Source: Solirubrobacteraceae bacterium (GTDB taxonomy: Bacteria; Actinomycetota; Thermoleophilia; Solirubrobacterales; Solirubrobacteraceae). From it: a stretch of 64,000 nt of DNA. The stretch's first letter is position 1. The number at the start of each line of letters is the position of its first letter. The notes beneath the pieces were generated by a model, which made no database searches, was not told the DNA's origin, and saw only the letters and a program-made list of their open reading frames with translations. Both the position numbers and the translations under genes were made by a program. Shown one piece after another: positions 1-7,585 of this stretch. The stretch covers positions 1 to 64,000 of the forward strand of contig JADGPK010000008.1 of NCBI GenBank assembly GCA_017882445.1, read 5' to 3'.

Positions 1-125
1 TACACCTCGCCCCAACGCCGCTGGTCCTTCCGGCGCATCGAGTCGAACATCTCCCCGGCGAACTCCTCCAACCGCCCCCGCACACGCGCAAGCTCACCCA
101 GCGAAAGACCAGCCACAGCCTGCAT
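1..125 (-). CDS. IS701-like transposase, 5' end (cut by window edge)
   Basis: Only the first 41 codons are in the window, read leftward from an ATG at 125. A GGGGAGG ribosome binding site stands 5 nt before it, which favours this start over an in-frame ATG at 152. The peptide starts MQAVAGLSLGELARVRGRL and goes on to a KDQRRWGEVY stretch. I recognise this as the N-terminal region of IS701-family DDE transposases, where it precedes the conserved RGL-LDGRRKS segment. The rest of the element, its inverted repeats and the catalytic domain lie outside or are not visible, so intactness is unknown. The assignment rests on memory of the family and not on a search. Confidence 0.5.
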   Translation of the reverse strand, partial: MQAVAGLSLGELARVRGRLEEFAGEMFDSMRRKDQRRWGEV

Positions 126-319
126 CTTGACCTCCCCAATCGACAGCAGCATCGACGAGAGATTCGAGACCCCGACCCAGACACCTTCAACCTAACGGAG
201 CACTACTAGTGACCCGAGTCGTTAGTTCGCACGACTCCAAGCCGCTACGTCTCGCGTAGAACCGCACGAGAGATCTCCAATGGCCCCGCATCGCCCTGCC
301 AGCGGATCTCCACTCTGAT
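126..319. other. Intergenic region between transposase and Fic gene
   Basis: No gene seen. It holds an inverted repeat with arms GAGTCGT at 216-222 and ACGACTC at 231-237 around an 8-nt loop, close upstream of the transposase start. This could be the transposase promoter/operator or part of the element end. No terminal repeat pair can be proven because the other end is outside the window. Confidence 0.4.
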
Positions 320-1528
320 CTAGAGCGGTTCAGTGCCCTCGTTGAGGATCGTCAGGTACTCGTCGTATACGTAGAGCTTGCCTCTCTGCCGGCCGGTTGC
401 CTCGCGCAGGATCCCGGCCTGCTCGAGCCGTTGGATGGCGGCGTACACGGGGGGGCCGGTCAGGCTGAGGCGTTCGGCTGTGCTGCTGGCTCCGATGACG
501 ACTGAGCGGGTCGCGAGATCGTGGACACGGTGCGCTGTGGCGGCGCCACGCCCGAACGTGTGGATCTTCTGGCGGTCGTTCTCGACCATTGCGACGACCC
601 GCTGGGTGGTGAGTGTGGTGGACTCGGCGACCTCGATCACTCCTTCGAGGAAGAACCGCAGCCAGTCCTCCCAGGCGCCGTCAGTGCGGACGCGCTGTAG
701 GTGCTCGTAGTAGCTGTCGCGATTGCGCTTGAAATGCAGGCTCAGGTAGAGGAGCGGCCGGCTGAGTACACCCTCGGAGCACATCAACAGAGTGATGAGG
801 AGCCGCCCAACTCTTCCGTTTCCGTCGAGGAACGGGTGGATGGTCTCGAACTGGGCGTGCGCGAGCGCTGCCTTCACGAGCACAGGCGTTGGGCTTGGAT
901 CGTCGTGGATGAACTTCTCGAGGGCTCCCATCGCCGCCGTCACCTCCTGCCATGGTGGCGGCACGAACCGTGCGACCGAAGGGCGAGGCCCACCGAGCCA
1001 GTTCTGGTCGCGGCGGAACTCCCCGGGGTTCTTGTCGGCTCCTCTTCCGGTCCGTAGCAGTCTTCGATGGACTTCGCGTAGCAGCCGCGCGGACAGCGGC
1101 GGCGCGCCGGGTTTCGCGATCTGGTCGAGGCCGTAGTCGAGGGCGGCGATGTAGTTCGCGGTTTCTTGGGCGTCTTCGCGTAGCGCGCCGGGTGCGGCGT
1201 CGTGCTCGAACAGGAGCAGGTCTGAAAGGGAGGATTGGGTGCCCTCGATCTGGGAGGAGAGGACGGCCTCCTTGCGGACGAACGTATAGATGAATTGGTC
1301 GGGGTCAGGGAGCAGCAGCGTGATCCCGTCGAGGCGGCCGAGGGCCTGGTTGGTGCGGTCCAGCAGCGACTGCATCGCTGCGTCGATGCGTAGGGGCGGC
1401 TTGGGTGGGAGCCGGCTGGGGTGGAAGGCCCAGTACCACTCAGAGCCGCCGTCGGCGAGCCGGTACTCGCCTGTCCGAGGGCTTGATCTGGGAGGCGGGG
1501 GAGCCTTGCGTTCGCTTACCACACCCAA
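320..1528 (-). CDS. Fic family protein with C-terminal winged helix
   Basis: A 402-residue Fic enzyme of the Fic/DOC N-terminal-domain class. The active-site motif HPFLDGNGRVGR is at about residues 231-242, and Fic enzymes of this kind transfer AMP (or another nucleotide-derived group) to target hydroxyls. The inhibitory helix motif [ST]xxxE[GN] is present as SSQIEG at 91-96, so it should be a class II, self-inhibited Fic protein. Residues 330-400 look like a winged helix-turn-helix, so it may bind its own promoter. The start is TTG at 1528, just downstream of a perfect palindrome. It lies in an accessory patch next to a transposase end. Target unknown; role in stress or defence is inference. 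Confidence 0.85.
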   Translation of the reverse strand: MGVVSERKAPPPPRSSPRTGEYRLADGGSEWYWAFHPSRLPPKPPLRIDAAMQSLLDRTNQALGRLDGITLLLPDPDQFIYTFVRKEAVLSSQIEGTQSSLSDLLLFEHDAAPGALREDAQETANYIAALDYGLDQIAKPGAPPLSARLLREVHRRLLRTGRGADKNPGEFRRDQNWLGGPRPSVARFVPPPWQEVTAAMGALEKFIHDDPSPTPVLVKAALAHAQFETIHPFLDGNGRVGRLLITLLMCSEGVLSRPLLYLSLHFKRNRDSYYEHLQRVRTDGAWEDWLRFFLEGVIEVAESTTLTTQRVVAMVENDRQKIHTFGRGAATAHRVHDLATRSVVIGASSTAERLSLTGPPVYAAIQRLEQAGILREATGRQRGKLYVYDEYLTILNEGTEPL

Positions 1529-1536
1529 AGCTTACT

Positions 1537-1558
1537 AAACGATAAGCGCATATCGTTT
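1537..1558. promoter_or_regulatory. Palindromic operator overlapping the fic promoter
   Basis: Perfect 8-bp arms AAACGATA (1537-1544) and TATCGTTT (1551-1558) flank a 6-bp spacer, 8 bp upstream of the Fic start. On the minus strand the near arm contains TATCGT, a -10-like hexamer 10 nt before the TTG, so a bound protein would block this promoter. The winged-helix tail of the Fic protein makes autoregulation plausible (inference). Confidence 0.5.
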
Positions 1559-1679
1559 GCTTAGCATCCTGGGAGATAGCGATCGTTGATTAGTCGACAC
1601 GCCCCCGGCCTGAATCGCGACAGGTCTGCCGCCGGCGGTCCGGCATTGAGCGGGTCGAGCTCACTGACGCGTCCGCCGA

Positions 1680-1934
1680 CTACCAATCCACGTGCGGCTC
1701 ATCCTTGAGCAGATGTCTCCACTCGGGATGTCCTCGGATCTCCTCCGGCGGCGGCGAGGTCCCCTGATAACGCCAACCGACCAGATCTCCTAGCTCCCCT
1801 GCGATCCCGAAGACGATGCCGCCCTCAGTCGGGGCCCATGCGCGAAAGGATCGCCCGTCGGCCGAGTGCATCATCTGGATCCCGGGGATGCTTGAGAACT
1901 CATCGTTGGCCTCGAGCTCTCGAACGTCGCTCAC
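1680..1934 (-). CDS. Downstream part of an amber-interrupted gene (hypothetical)
   Basis: Annotated from the first usable start, GTG at 1934, giving 84 residues of no recognised family. The reading frame is open for a further 51 codons upstream, back to the TAG at 2088-2090 that ends the preceding gene, and those codons look protein-coding (for example RRGFHRVQRALETIELYQD). They contain no ATG, GTG or TTG. The whole 135-codon stretch therefore looks like the C-terminal portion of the upstream gene, separated by one in-frame stop. Whether the 84-residue piece is translated alone is unclear. The end is tryptophan-rich and acidic (HPEWRHLLKDEPHVDW). Confidence 0.5.
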   Translation of the reverse strand: MSDVRELEANDEFSSIPGIQMMHSADGRSFRAWAPTEGGIVFGIAGELGDLVGWRYQGTSPPPEEIRGHPEWRHLLKDEPHVDW

Positions 1935-2087
1935 GTATCCGCCTCGGGCGAACCTTGCATCCTGGTAGAGCTCGATTGTCTCGAGCGCTCGCTGGACACG
2001 GTGAAATCCTCGCCTATCAAGCCGGCGGCCTTCCTCGTCTGTCTCCTCGCTGCCGGCGTACCGTTCCTCTCGCTCTGACCGTAACCG

Positions 2088-2900
2088 CTACGTCTGGGCC
2101 GCGGCGATCGGACGAGCCCATTCGATCAGCGAGAACAGCGCCACGAATGTCTTGGTCGCGTTGCGCTTGGTGCCGTATTCGAGCTCTCGTCCGTGGATTA
2201 TCCCGTGACGTCTCAGCTCACCGTCGACGCTGGTCGACCGGCGGTCCTTGCTGAACAGCCGCGCTAGTACGGCTAGACCGCTGGGGTGCCCGGCGAGGGT
2301 GTCCTGATCTGTGAGGTGTGCCGTCTTGACACCCGAGGCGAAGAACGATCTGGCGTCCTTGCCTGTCATGTCGTAGACGATCCCGTCTATCTGGCTGAGC
2401 GTCAACATGACGGCGCTGGCATACCGCTCATCTTCGTAGTCGTTGATCGCCTCTCGCATAATCACGAGCCGGCCATGTCCGATCGCCCGCTGCGACTCGT
2501 CCTCGTATAGGAACTTCAGCGGCTGCAGTGCTAGCTCCAGCCGCTCCTGCCAGGCGCTGACGAGCAAACCCTCGGCCGCCTCATTGTTGCCGTCCTGAAC
2601 CAGCTGCGCCGCCCGCACGTACTCCTCTGTCGGCATCGCTCCGAACGCGATCCAGCCAAGTGGAGCCAGCGTGTCGGCCACAGTCTGCAGCCCACCGACG
2701 AGGTCCGCGAACTGCCTTTGTGCGGCTCGGGCGCTCTCGATAGCCTCGGCGTCGACCCCGAGCTTCCTCATCAGCCGTCCTCCAGACCCGCTCGCGAGCA
2801 GCGCCATCCCGTCCATGAGGCGCCGCTGGGAGCCGTCGGGATCCACCCGCGTCTCGTAGCCGCGGTCCTGCTTGGGCTCACTCATCCGCTCTTCGGACAT
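2088..2900 (-). CDS. HEPN-like hypothetical protein, stopped by in-frame TAG
   Basis: 270 residues, mainly helical, of no family I can name with certainty. Residues 230-250 (RRHGIIHGREL then YGTKRNATK) resemble the R-x4-6-H helix of HEPN-fold proteins, which often serve as RNases in toxin-antitoxin and phage-defence systems; this is a tentative fold guess only. The start ATG at 2900 has TAACCT 9 nt upstream (2910-2915), matching the leaderless promoters seen elsewhere here. Translation ends at TAG 2088-2090, but the same frame stays open and coding-like for 135 more codons. The true product may be about 405 residues, or the gene may be a recent pseudogene. Neighbours are a Fic gene and a peroxiredoxin remnant. 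Confidence 0.6.
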   Translation of the reverse strand: MSEERMSEPKQDRGYETRVDPDGSQRRLMDGMALLASGSGGRLMRKLGVDAEAIESARAAQRQFADLVGGLQTVADTLAPLGWIAFGAMPTEEYVRAAQLVQDGNNEAAEGLLVSAWQERLELALQPLKFLYEDESQRAIGHGRLVIMREAINDYEDERYASAVMLTLSQIDGIVYDMTGKDARSFFASGVKTAHLTDQDTLAGHPSGLAVLARLFSKDRRSTSVDGELRRHGIIHGRELEYGTKRNATKTFVALFSLIEWARPIAAAQT

Positions 2901-2909
2901 CGTCGACCC

Positions 2910-2915
2910 AGGTTA
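2910..2915 (-). promoter_or_regulatory. -10 hexamer TAACCT, leaderless start
   Basis: TAACCT on the minus strand, 9 nt before the ATG at 2900. Confidence 0.5.
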
Positions 2916-3026
2916 GGTCACGCGCCGCGCGATGTGCCTGGGCCCCGTAAACGCCTGGGGAGGAGTCATGTCGCGCGTACTTGCTCTCATGCTGGCCCCC
3001 GCTCGATGCCAGCCCCAGTTCCAACG

Positions 3027-3179
3027 ATGTACGGGCGCACCTACATGGGCAACGAGCGTACGACGTTCGTCATCGATCCCGACGGGAAAGTCTCCCACGT
3101 CGTGCACAAGGTCAAGCCCGGCGAGCACGACGCACTCGTCTTGGCCGCGCTTGCGGACATCAGTGCACCGACCATCTAG
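3027..3179 (+). pseudogene. 3' remnant of a BCP-type peroxiredoxin gene
   Basis: The last 50 codons read MYGRTYMGNERTTFVIDPDG and continue to a VHKVKPGEHDALVLAAL end. This matches the C-terminal part of bacterioferritin-comigratory (thioredoxin-dependent) peroxiredoxins, in which YGK-YMG-ERTTFLIDPDG is conserved. The frame upstream of 3027 is unlike a peroxiredoxin, and the catalytic cysteine half is missing, so this is a 5'-truncated relic. It lies at the right border of the accessory patch, so an insertion or deletion probably removed the front. The flanks 2901-3026 and 3180-3348 hold no other recognisable gene. Confidence 0.7.
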
Positions 3180-3348
3180 GCGAGGTCACGGTGGCGGACT
3201 ACGACGAGTGGTGGTGCAAAGACATAGCACCGATCGGTGCCTCTATATGGCACTCAGCCGTTGAATCAAGACGTCCGTCCCGCCTCGGCGAAACGTGCGG
3301 TGGGCCCAACCGCGTAAGGTCGGGGTGACCTGGGTGAGGCGTGGGGAG

Positions 3349-4251
3349 CTACGGCGCGGGCGGCGTGGGCCGCGTCATGCCGCCGACCAGCATGCCGGAA
3401 CCCAGGTGGGCGCCCAGCACGGGACCGACCTCGGAGCAGAACAACGGCTCGGTCCCGAACAGCGCTCTGCCCTCGGCCACCAGCTTCTCGGCGTCTGCAT
3501 GCGCCTGGGCATGCTGGACGATCCAGTCGGTGGCGCCACGGTCGTGCAGCTCGCCCAGGTAGGCGACCATCCGCTCGAACGCCCGGCCGTGTGTGCGCAC
3601 ACGGCCGACCGGCGCTATCTCGGTGCCGAACGTCAGGATGGGCTTGACCTTCAGCGCCGTTCCCACCATCGCCTGCGCCGCGCCGATCCGTCCGCCGCGG
3701 CGCAGGTACTCGAGCGTGTCCAGGCAGAACCAGATGTCCAGGCTCTCCCGACCTCGGCGCACGGCCTCGGCGACCGCCTCGAGTGACCCGCCCTGCTGGG
3801 CGACGCTCGCGGCGAGGAGCACGAGACAGCCGAGGCCGCCGGCGCCGGTCTGGCTGTCGAGCACCTCCACCACACCGGCGTGGCCTTCGCCTGAGACGAT
3901 CCTTGCCGCTTCGCGGGCGCTCTCGCACGTACCCGACAGGCCGCTGGCTATGTGGATGGAGAGGACATCGCGGCCCGCTCTGAGGAGCGGCTCATAGCAC
4001 GCAAGGAAGTCGCCCACCGATGGCTGCGAGGTCGTGGGCAGCTGCGGCGAGTCCCGCAGTCGCGCATAGAAGGCATCGAGGTCCTCGTACTCGTGCTCCG
4101 GGCGCAGGTCCCCCTCCCAGCCGACGTACAGGCTGACCTGGTGGATTCCCCAGTGCTCGATCAGGGACCGCGGAACGTATGGGGTGCTGTCGGTGACGAC
4201 GGCGACGTCGCGGCTCCCCGGCGGGTTCTCTATACGTTCATGCGTAGACAC
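3349..4251 (-). CDS. DegV family fatty-acid-binding protein
   Basis: 300 residues. The N-terminus carries the VVTDSTPYVPRSL core of DegV proteins. The TTSQPSVGDFLACYEPLL and SIHIASGLSGTCESA segments form the fatty-acid-binding pocket of the family; in FakB proteins such pockets present exogenous fatty acids to FakA kinase. No fakA homologue is in the window, so the partner is unknown. Start is GTG at 4251, and no clear ribosome binding site is seen. The gene runs in the same direction as, and just after, the epimerase gene, with a 33-bp gap. The C-terminus ends in a short Pro/Thr-rich tail. Confidence 0.85.
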   Translation of the reverse strand: MSTHERIENPPGSRDVAVVTDSTPYVPRSLIEHWGIHQVSLYVGWEGDLRPEHEYEDLDAFYARLRDSPQLPTTSQPSVGDFLACYEPLLRAGRDVLSIHIASGLSGTCESAREAARIVSGEGHAGVVEVLDSQTGAGGLGCLVLLAASVAQQGGSLEAVAEAVRRGRESLDIWFCLDTLEYLRRGGRIGAAQAMVGTALKVKPILTFGTEIAPVGRVRTHGRAFERMVAYLGELHDRGATDWIVQHAQAHADAEKLVAEGRALFGTEPLFCSEVGPVLGAHLGSGMLVGGMTRPTPPAP

Positions 4252-4284
4252 TCGTGTCAGCCTGCGGTGCGCGGACCGATCCGA

Positions 4285-5319
4285 CTAGCGGATCAGGCGG
4301 TCCATCCTGGTAGCGGTGATCGTTTCGCGCAGCGTGTGCAGTGCGTCGTGTTTGGGACGCCAGCCAAGCTCGCGCCGCGCCTTGCTCGTGCTCATGATCA
4401 CCGGCTCGCGGAAAGCCGCGATCCACTGCGCCTGCGCGGGCAGGAAGCCGAGCCGCCCGATCGTCTCAGCGATCACGTCCACGGCCAGCTCCGGGACCGG
4501 GATCGAATACCAGCCGAGCTCCTCAGCGAGCACCTTGACGGTCAGCTGACCCGCCCCGGCGAGGTTGTAGACCCCGGGCTCGCCGCGTCCCAGCACGCCC
4601 GCTCGCATCGCGCTAGCCACGTCGTCGTGGTGCACCAGCTGGAACGCGATGCCCGGGTCGGGCAGTACGGGCCGCAGGATGGGCACGCCGTCGAGCAGGC
4701 TGAGAACTGGCCCAGGCAACCGCTCGGAGATCTGCGTGTAGGGCAGGCTGTCGATCAGCAGCGGCGCATCGGGCCCGGCGACGATGCACGGGCGGAAGAC
4801 GAACGCGGCGGTGCTGCTGCCGTGGAGCGTGTCCGCGAGCAGCTCCTCGACCTCTGCCTTCTGGGCCGAGTAGTGGGAAGCGGCGGTCCCGCGTGCGGGG
4901 ACGTCCTCGGTGAGTGGCTGGGGGTTGTCGCGATGAAAGCCGTAGGCGGCCACCGAGGAGGCGTACACGATCCGCTCGACGCCGGCCACCATCGCCGCGT
5001 CGAACACGTTGCGCGAGCCGTCGAGGTTCACCCTACGGCTCTCCTTGGCCCCACCCATGATCATGAAGGCCAGGTGCACGACCACGTCGGCCTCCTCGAC
5101 CAGATCCGCCACGCCTCGGCGGTCGAGCACGTTCCCGCGCCGGTAGGTGACCTTCTTCCAGCCCATCGCGCGGGGGTCAAACGGCCGCCGCGCCATGCCA
5201 AGGATGCGTGTCACAGCGCTCGAGCGCTCGAGCGCGGCCACGACCGCCCGACCCATCTCTCCGGTCGGCCCGGTGATGGCCACGGTGAGGCCTTTGGGGG
5301 AGCTCGCGCGTGGCGCCAT
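4285..5319 (-). CDS. NAD-dependent epimerase/dehydratase (extended SDR)
   Basis: 344 residues with an N-terminal Rossmann fold (VAITGPTGEMGRAVVAAL; GxxGxxG at about 17-23), the NAG-like ribose region and a Y-x3-K active site in HYSAQKAEVEELL, so it is an extended short-chain dehydrogenase of the sugar-epimerase superfamily. The downstream substrate domain is present and the length is normal. The substrate is not apparent. It starts at ATG 5319, divergent from a membrane protein gene; the two start codons are 55 bp apart and must share a compact promoter region. Confidence 0.8.
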   Translation of the reverse strand: MAPRASSPKGLTVAITGPTGEMGRAVVAALERSSAVTRILGMARRPFDPRAMGWKKVTYRRGNVLDRRGVADLVEEADVVVHLAFMIMGGAKESRRVNLDGSRNVFDAAMVAGVERIVYASSVAAYGFHRDNPQPLTEDVPARGTAASHYSAQKAEVEELLADTLHGSSTAAFVFRPCIVAGPDAPLLIDSLPYTQISERLPGPVLSLLDGVPILRPVLPDPGIAFQLVHHDDVASAMRAGVLGRGEPGVYNLAGAGQLTVKVLAEELGWYSIPVPELAVDVIAETIGRLGFLPAQAQWIAAFREPVIMSTSKARRELGWRPKHDALHTLRETITATRMDRLIR

Positions 5320-5361
5320 GCATTCGTACTATCGCATCGTCGCTGCGCCGGTGGCGAGCGC

Positions 5362-5367
5362 TAGATT
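5362..5367 (+). promoter_or_regulatory. -10 hexamer TAGATT, leaderless start
   Basis: TAGATT lies 7 nt before the GTG at 5375, so transcription should start at or next to the start codon. Confidence 0.55.
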
Positions 5368-5374
5368 CTGGGGC

Positions 5375-6106
5375 GTGAGCGGAGCGGAGATCGGCCTTTC
5401 GATATCGGTGTTCCTGGCATCCGCCGTCGAGGCCGTCGAGGCCCTGACCATCGTCATGGCCGTCGGGCAGGCTCGCAGCTGGCGCTCGGCACTGGCCGGC
5501 GTGGGCGCCGCGACGCTCACGCTCGCTGTGATCGTGGTCGCCTTCGGCGCGGCTCTCACCTCGCTGCCGATCTCCGATCTGCGGTTGGTCATCGGCGCTC
5601 TGCTGCTCCTCTTCGGGCTCCAATGGCTGCGCAAGGCGATCCTGCGCGCCGCCGGCCTGAAGGCGCTGCACGACGAGCGCAGCGCCTACCAGCATGAGCT
5701 CGCTGCCGCCCGGGCGGCGGGGCGGCCCGGCGCCGACTGGGACCGCTACTCGTTCGCCGTCGCTCTCAAAGGCGTCCTGCTGGAGGGCCTCGAGGTGGCC
5801 GTGATCGTGGTCACCTTCGGCGCCAACCAACACCACACGGCTCTCGCCGCCGGCGCCGCCGGCCTCGCCGTGGCGGTCGTGGTCGGGGCGGGAATCGCGG
5901 TGCGCGCTCCGCTGGCCAGGGTGCCCGAGAACACGATGAAGTTCGCCGTAGGGGTGATGCTCAGCTCCTACGGGATCTTCTGGAGCGCCGAGGGCGCCGG
6001 GCTGCGATGGCCCGGCGGAGACGCGATGCTGCTGGCGATCGGCCCCATGATCCTGTGCGCCTCGCTGCTGGCCGTCACGTCCCTGCGCCGCCCCGCAGTG
6101 GGGTAA
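5375..6106 (+). CDS. Polytopic membrane protein, COG4280/FTR1-like
   Basis: 243 residues from GTG 5375, chosen because a -10 hexamer stands 7 nt upstream; an in-frame GTG at 5351 would add 8 residues. About six hydrophobic segments are visible. Two acidic membrane motifs recur, SAVEAVEALTIVMAVG near the N-terminus and LLEGLEVAVIVVTFG in the middle. They recall the glutamate-bearing helices (REGLE) of iron permease FTR1, and the same organisation occurs in the uncharacterised COG4280 group. A transport role for a metal cation is inference. A charged cytoplasmic stretch at about 95-125 separates the two halves. Confidence 0.7.
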   Translation: MSGAEIGLSISVFLASAVEAVEALTIVMAVGQARSWRSALAGVGAATLTLAVIVVAFGAALTSLPISDLRLVIGALLLLFGLQWLRKAILRAAGLKALHDERSAYQHELAAARAAGRPGADWDRYSFAVALKGVLLEGLEVAVIVVTFGANQHHTALAAGAAGLAVAVVVGAGIAVRAPLARVPENTMKFAVGVMLSSYGIFWSAEGAGLRWPGGDAMLLAIGPMILCASLLAVTSLRRPAVG

Positions 6107-6174
6107 GCGCCACCTCGCGGGCCGAGATCGCCGCTCGCGGGGGGCGATCGGCTGCCCGCGAGCTGACATCTCCG

Positions 6175-6180
6175 TACGCT
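6175..6180 (+). promoter_or_regulatory. -10 hexamer TACGCT, leaderless start
   Basis: TACGCT is 7 nt before the GTG at 6188. Confidence 0.55.
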
Positions 6181-6187
6181 TGGGGCT

Positions 6188-7294
6188 GTGCCAGCGCTCC
6201 CCGCGTCAGCCTCGGTCGGCCAGAGCATCAGCTCGTTCTTCGATGCTGTTGGCCAGTTCTTCGCCGATCTCGCGGCCGTCCACTGGCCCGCGCTCCTTCT
6301 CGCGCTGATCTTCTTCGGCTTCAACCTGACGCTGCGCTCGCGCGCGTTCTTCCACAGCCTGCGGGCCGCCTATCCCGCGGTCGCCTTTCAGTGGCGACGG
6401 GTGTGGGGCGCCTATTTCGCGGCGGTCGGCTTCAACAACGTCGTGCCGGCGCGAGGCGGGGACGTCATCAAGCTGTTCCTCACCCGCTCCTCGATCCCGG
6501 GCTCGCGCTATCCGACCGTGGCCGCCGCGTTCTTCGTGGAGTCGATCTTCGATGCGACCGTGGGCGTGCTCGTGTTGATCTTCGCGTTCACGCAGGGGAT
6601 CTTCCCCAAGCCTCCCGACTTCTCCAAACTGAGCTCCTTCGACATCTCCTATCTGGCCGAGCACTTCCGCCTCACGCTCTTCCTGATCACGGCCCTGGCC
6701 CTCGTCGGTCTCGTTGTCTTCGCCATGCTGTCCGTGCGCGCGCGGGCGTTCTGGTCGCGCGTGCGTCAGGGCGTGACCATCCTGAGCGATCGGCGCCGCT
6801 ACCTGCGCGAGGTCGCCGCCCTGCAGAGCGTGGCGTGGCTGTGCCGCTTCGCCGCCTTCTGGCTTCTGCTCGACGCCTTCCGCGTCGGCGGCTCGGTCAG
6901 GAACGTGCTGCTCGTCTTCGCCGTCAACCAGATCGCGGGCGCCGTGCCGTTCACGCCCGGTGGCGCCGGCGTGCAGCAGGCGCTGCTCGTGAAGGTCTTC
7001 GCATTCAGCGGCCCCACCGCGGTCGTTGCCGCCTACTCGGTGGGGCAGCAGATCGCCATCGCCGCGTTCACCGCATTGATGGGGCTGGGCGCGGTGGTGT
7101 TCATCTTCCGCTTCCGCTCCTTCAAGGAGGTGCTCCACGCCGGCCGCGCCTCGCGCGACGCTGAGCGGGCCGCCGAGCAGGCGGGGGTGCTGCTGGGTGA
7201 GGACGGCGCGCGCCTTTCGCCCAGACCGTTCGACGAGGACCCCCCGACGCCGCCGGGCGCGCAGCGCCGGCGCGGCGCGCGCGCCCGTTACTGA
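6188..7294 (+). CDS. Flippase-like / LPG synthase TM-domain family protein
   Basis: 368 residues with about eight membrane spans, belonging to the lysylphosphatidylglycerol synthase transmembrane/UPF0104 superfamily. Diagnostic stretches are YFAAVGFNNVVPARGGDVIK (the conserved N-x-x-P-x-R-x-G-D region) and NQIAGAVPFTPGGAGVQQALL (the P-G-G-x-G motif). Members act as lipid flippases or as the membrane half of aminoacyl-lipid synthases. No aminoacyl-transferase domain follows, so a lipid-linked flippase role is likelier (inference). The C-terminal 60 residues are basic, Arg/Pro-rich and probably cytoplasmic. Its end overlaps the end of the convergent small gene by 7 bp. Confidence 0.8.
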   Translation: MPALPASASVGQSISSFFDAVGQFFADLAAVHWPALLLALIFFGFNLTLRSRAFFHSLRAAYPAVAFQWRRVWGAYFAAVGFNNVVPARGGDVIKLFLTRSSIPGSRYPTVAAAFFVESIFDATVGVLVLIFAFTQGIFPKPPDFSKLSSFDISYLAEHFRLTLFLITALALVGLVVFAMLSVRARAFWSRVRQGVTILSDRRRYLREVAALQSVAWLCRFAAFWLLLDAFRVGGSVRNVLLVFAVNQIAGAVPFTPGGAGVQQALLVKVFAFSGPTAVVAAYSVGQQIAIAAFTALMGLGAVVFIFRFRSFKEVLHAGRASRDAERAAEQAGVLLGEDGARLSPRPFDEDPPTPPGAQRRRGARARY

Positions 7295-7560
7295 AGGCCC
7301 TCGCGAGCCTCGCGCACAAGAGCCACGGCCTCGGGGAACACGCGGGCGATCACCGTACGGATCTGCTCGGCCTGCGCCTCGGCGTTGCCCTGGACGTTGA
7401 CCCGCTGGACGGCCGCGACCGTCATGTCGACCGCGAGCTTGATCGCGTTGTCGGCCCAGGCCAGCCGCTGGTTGCCCTGCACCTGCTCTGCGAACTCGGC
7501 CAGCCGCCGCTGCAGCTCCTCCGGATCTCCGAACAGGTCTCCGAGGCCACCGCCTTCCAT
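7288..7560 (-). CDS. Small helical protein of unknown function
   Basis: 90 residues from ATG 7560, chosen because TATGAT lies 6 nt upstream on this strand; an upstream in-frame start at 7587 would run into the divergent gene. No family recognised. The body is amphipathic helix, with an EELQRRLAEFAEQVQ coiled-coil-like stretch at about 13-28, and it is rich in Ala, Val, Gln and Glu. No cysteines or membrane segments. Small size, acidity and conserved-looking phase suggest a cytosolic oligomeric protein, but no function can be assigned. It is divergent from a membrane protein gene, with overlapping promoters. Confidence 0.6.
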   Translation of the reverse strand: MEGGGLGDLFGDPEELQRRLAEFAEQVQGNQRLAWADNAIKLAVDMTVAAVQRVNVQGNAEAQAEQIRTVIARVFPEAVALVREAREGLQ

Positions 7561-7566
7561 GTCCGC

Positions 7567-7576
7567 ATCATAGACT
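7567..7576. promoter_or_regulatory. Overlapping divergent -10 hexamers
   Basis: TATGAT on the minus strand (7567-7572) lies 6 nt before the ATG at 7560. TAGACT on the plus strand (7571-7576) lies 9 nt before the ATG at 7586. The two hexamers overlap by 2 bp, so RNA polymerase cannot occupy both at once. Confidence 0.6.
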
Positions 7577-7585
7577 GCCCTGCTC

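Noticed and set aside
3952-5364. Long plus-strand frame of 470 codons opposite the DegV and epimerase genes
   Set aside because: It is the antisense shadow of two recognisable minus-strand genes, with no motif of its own.
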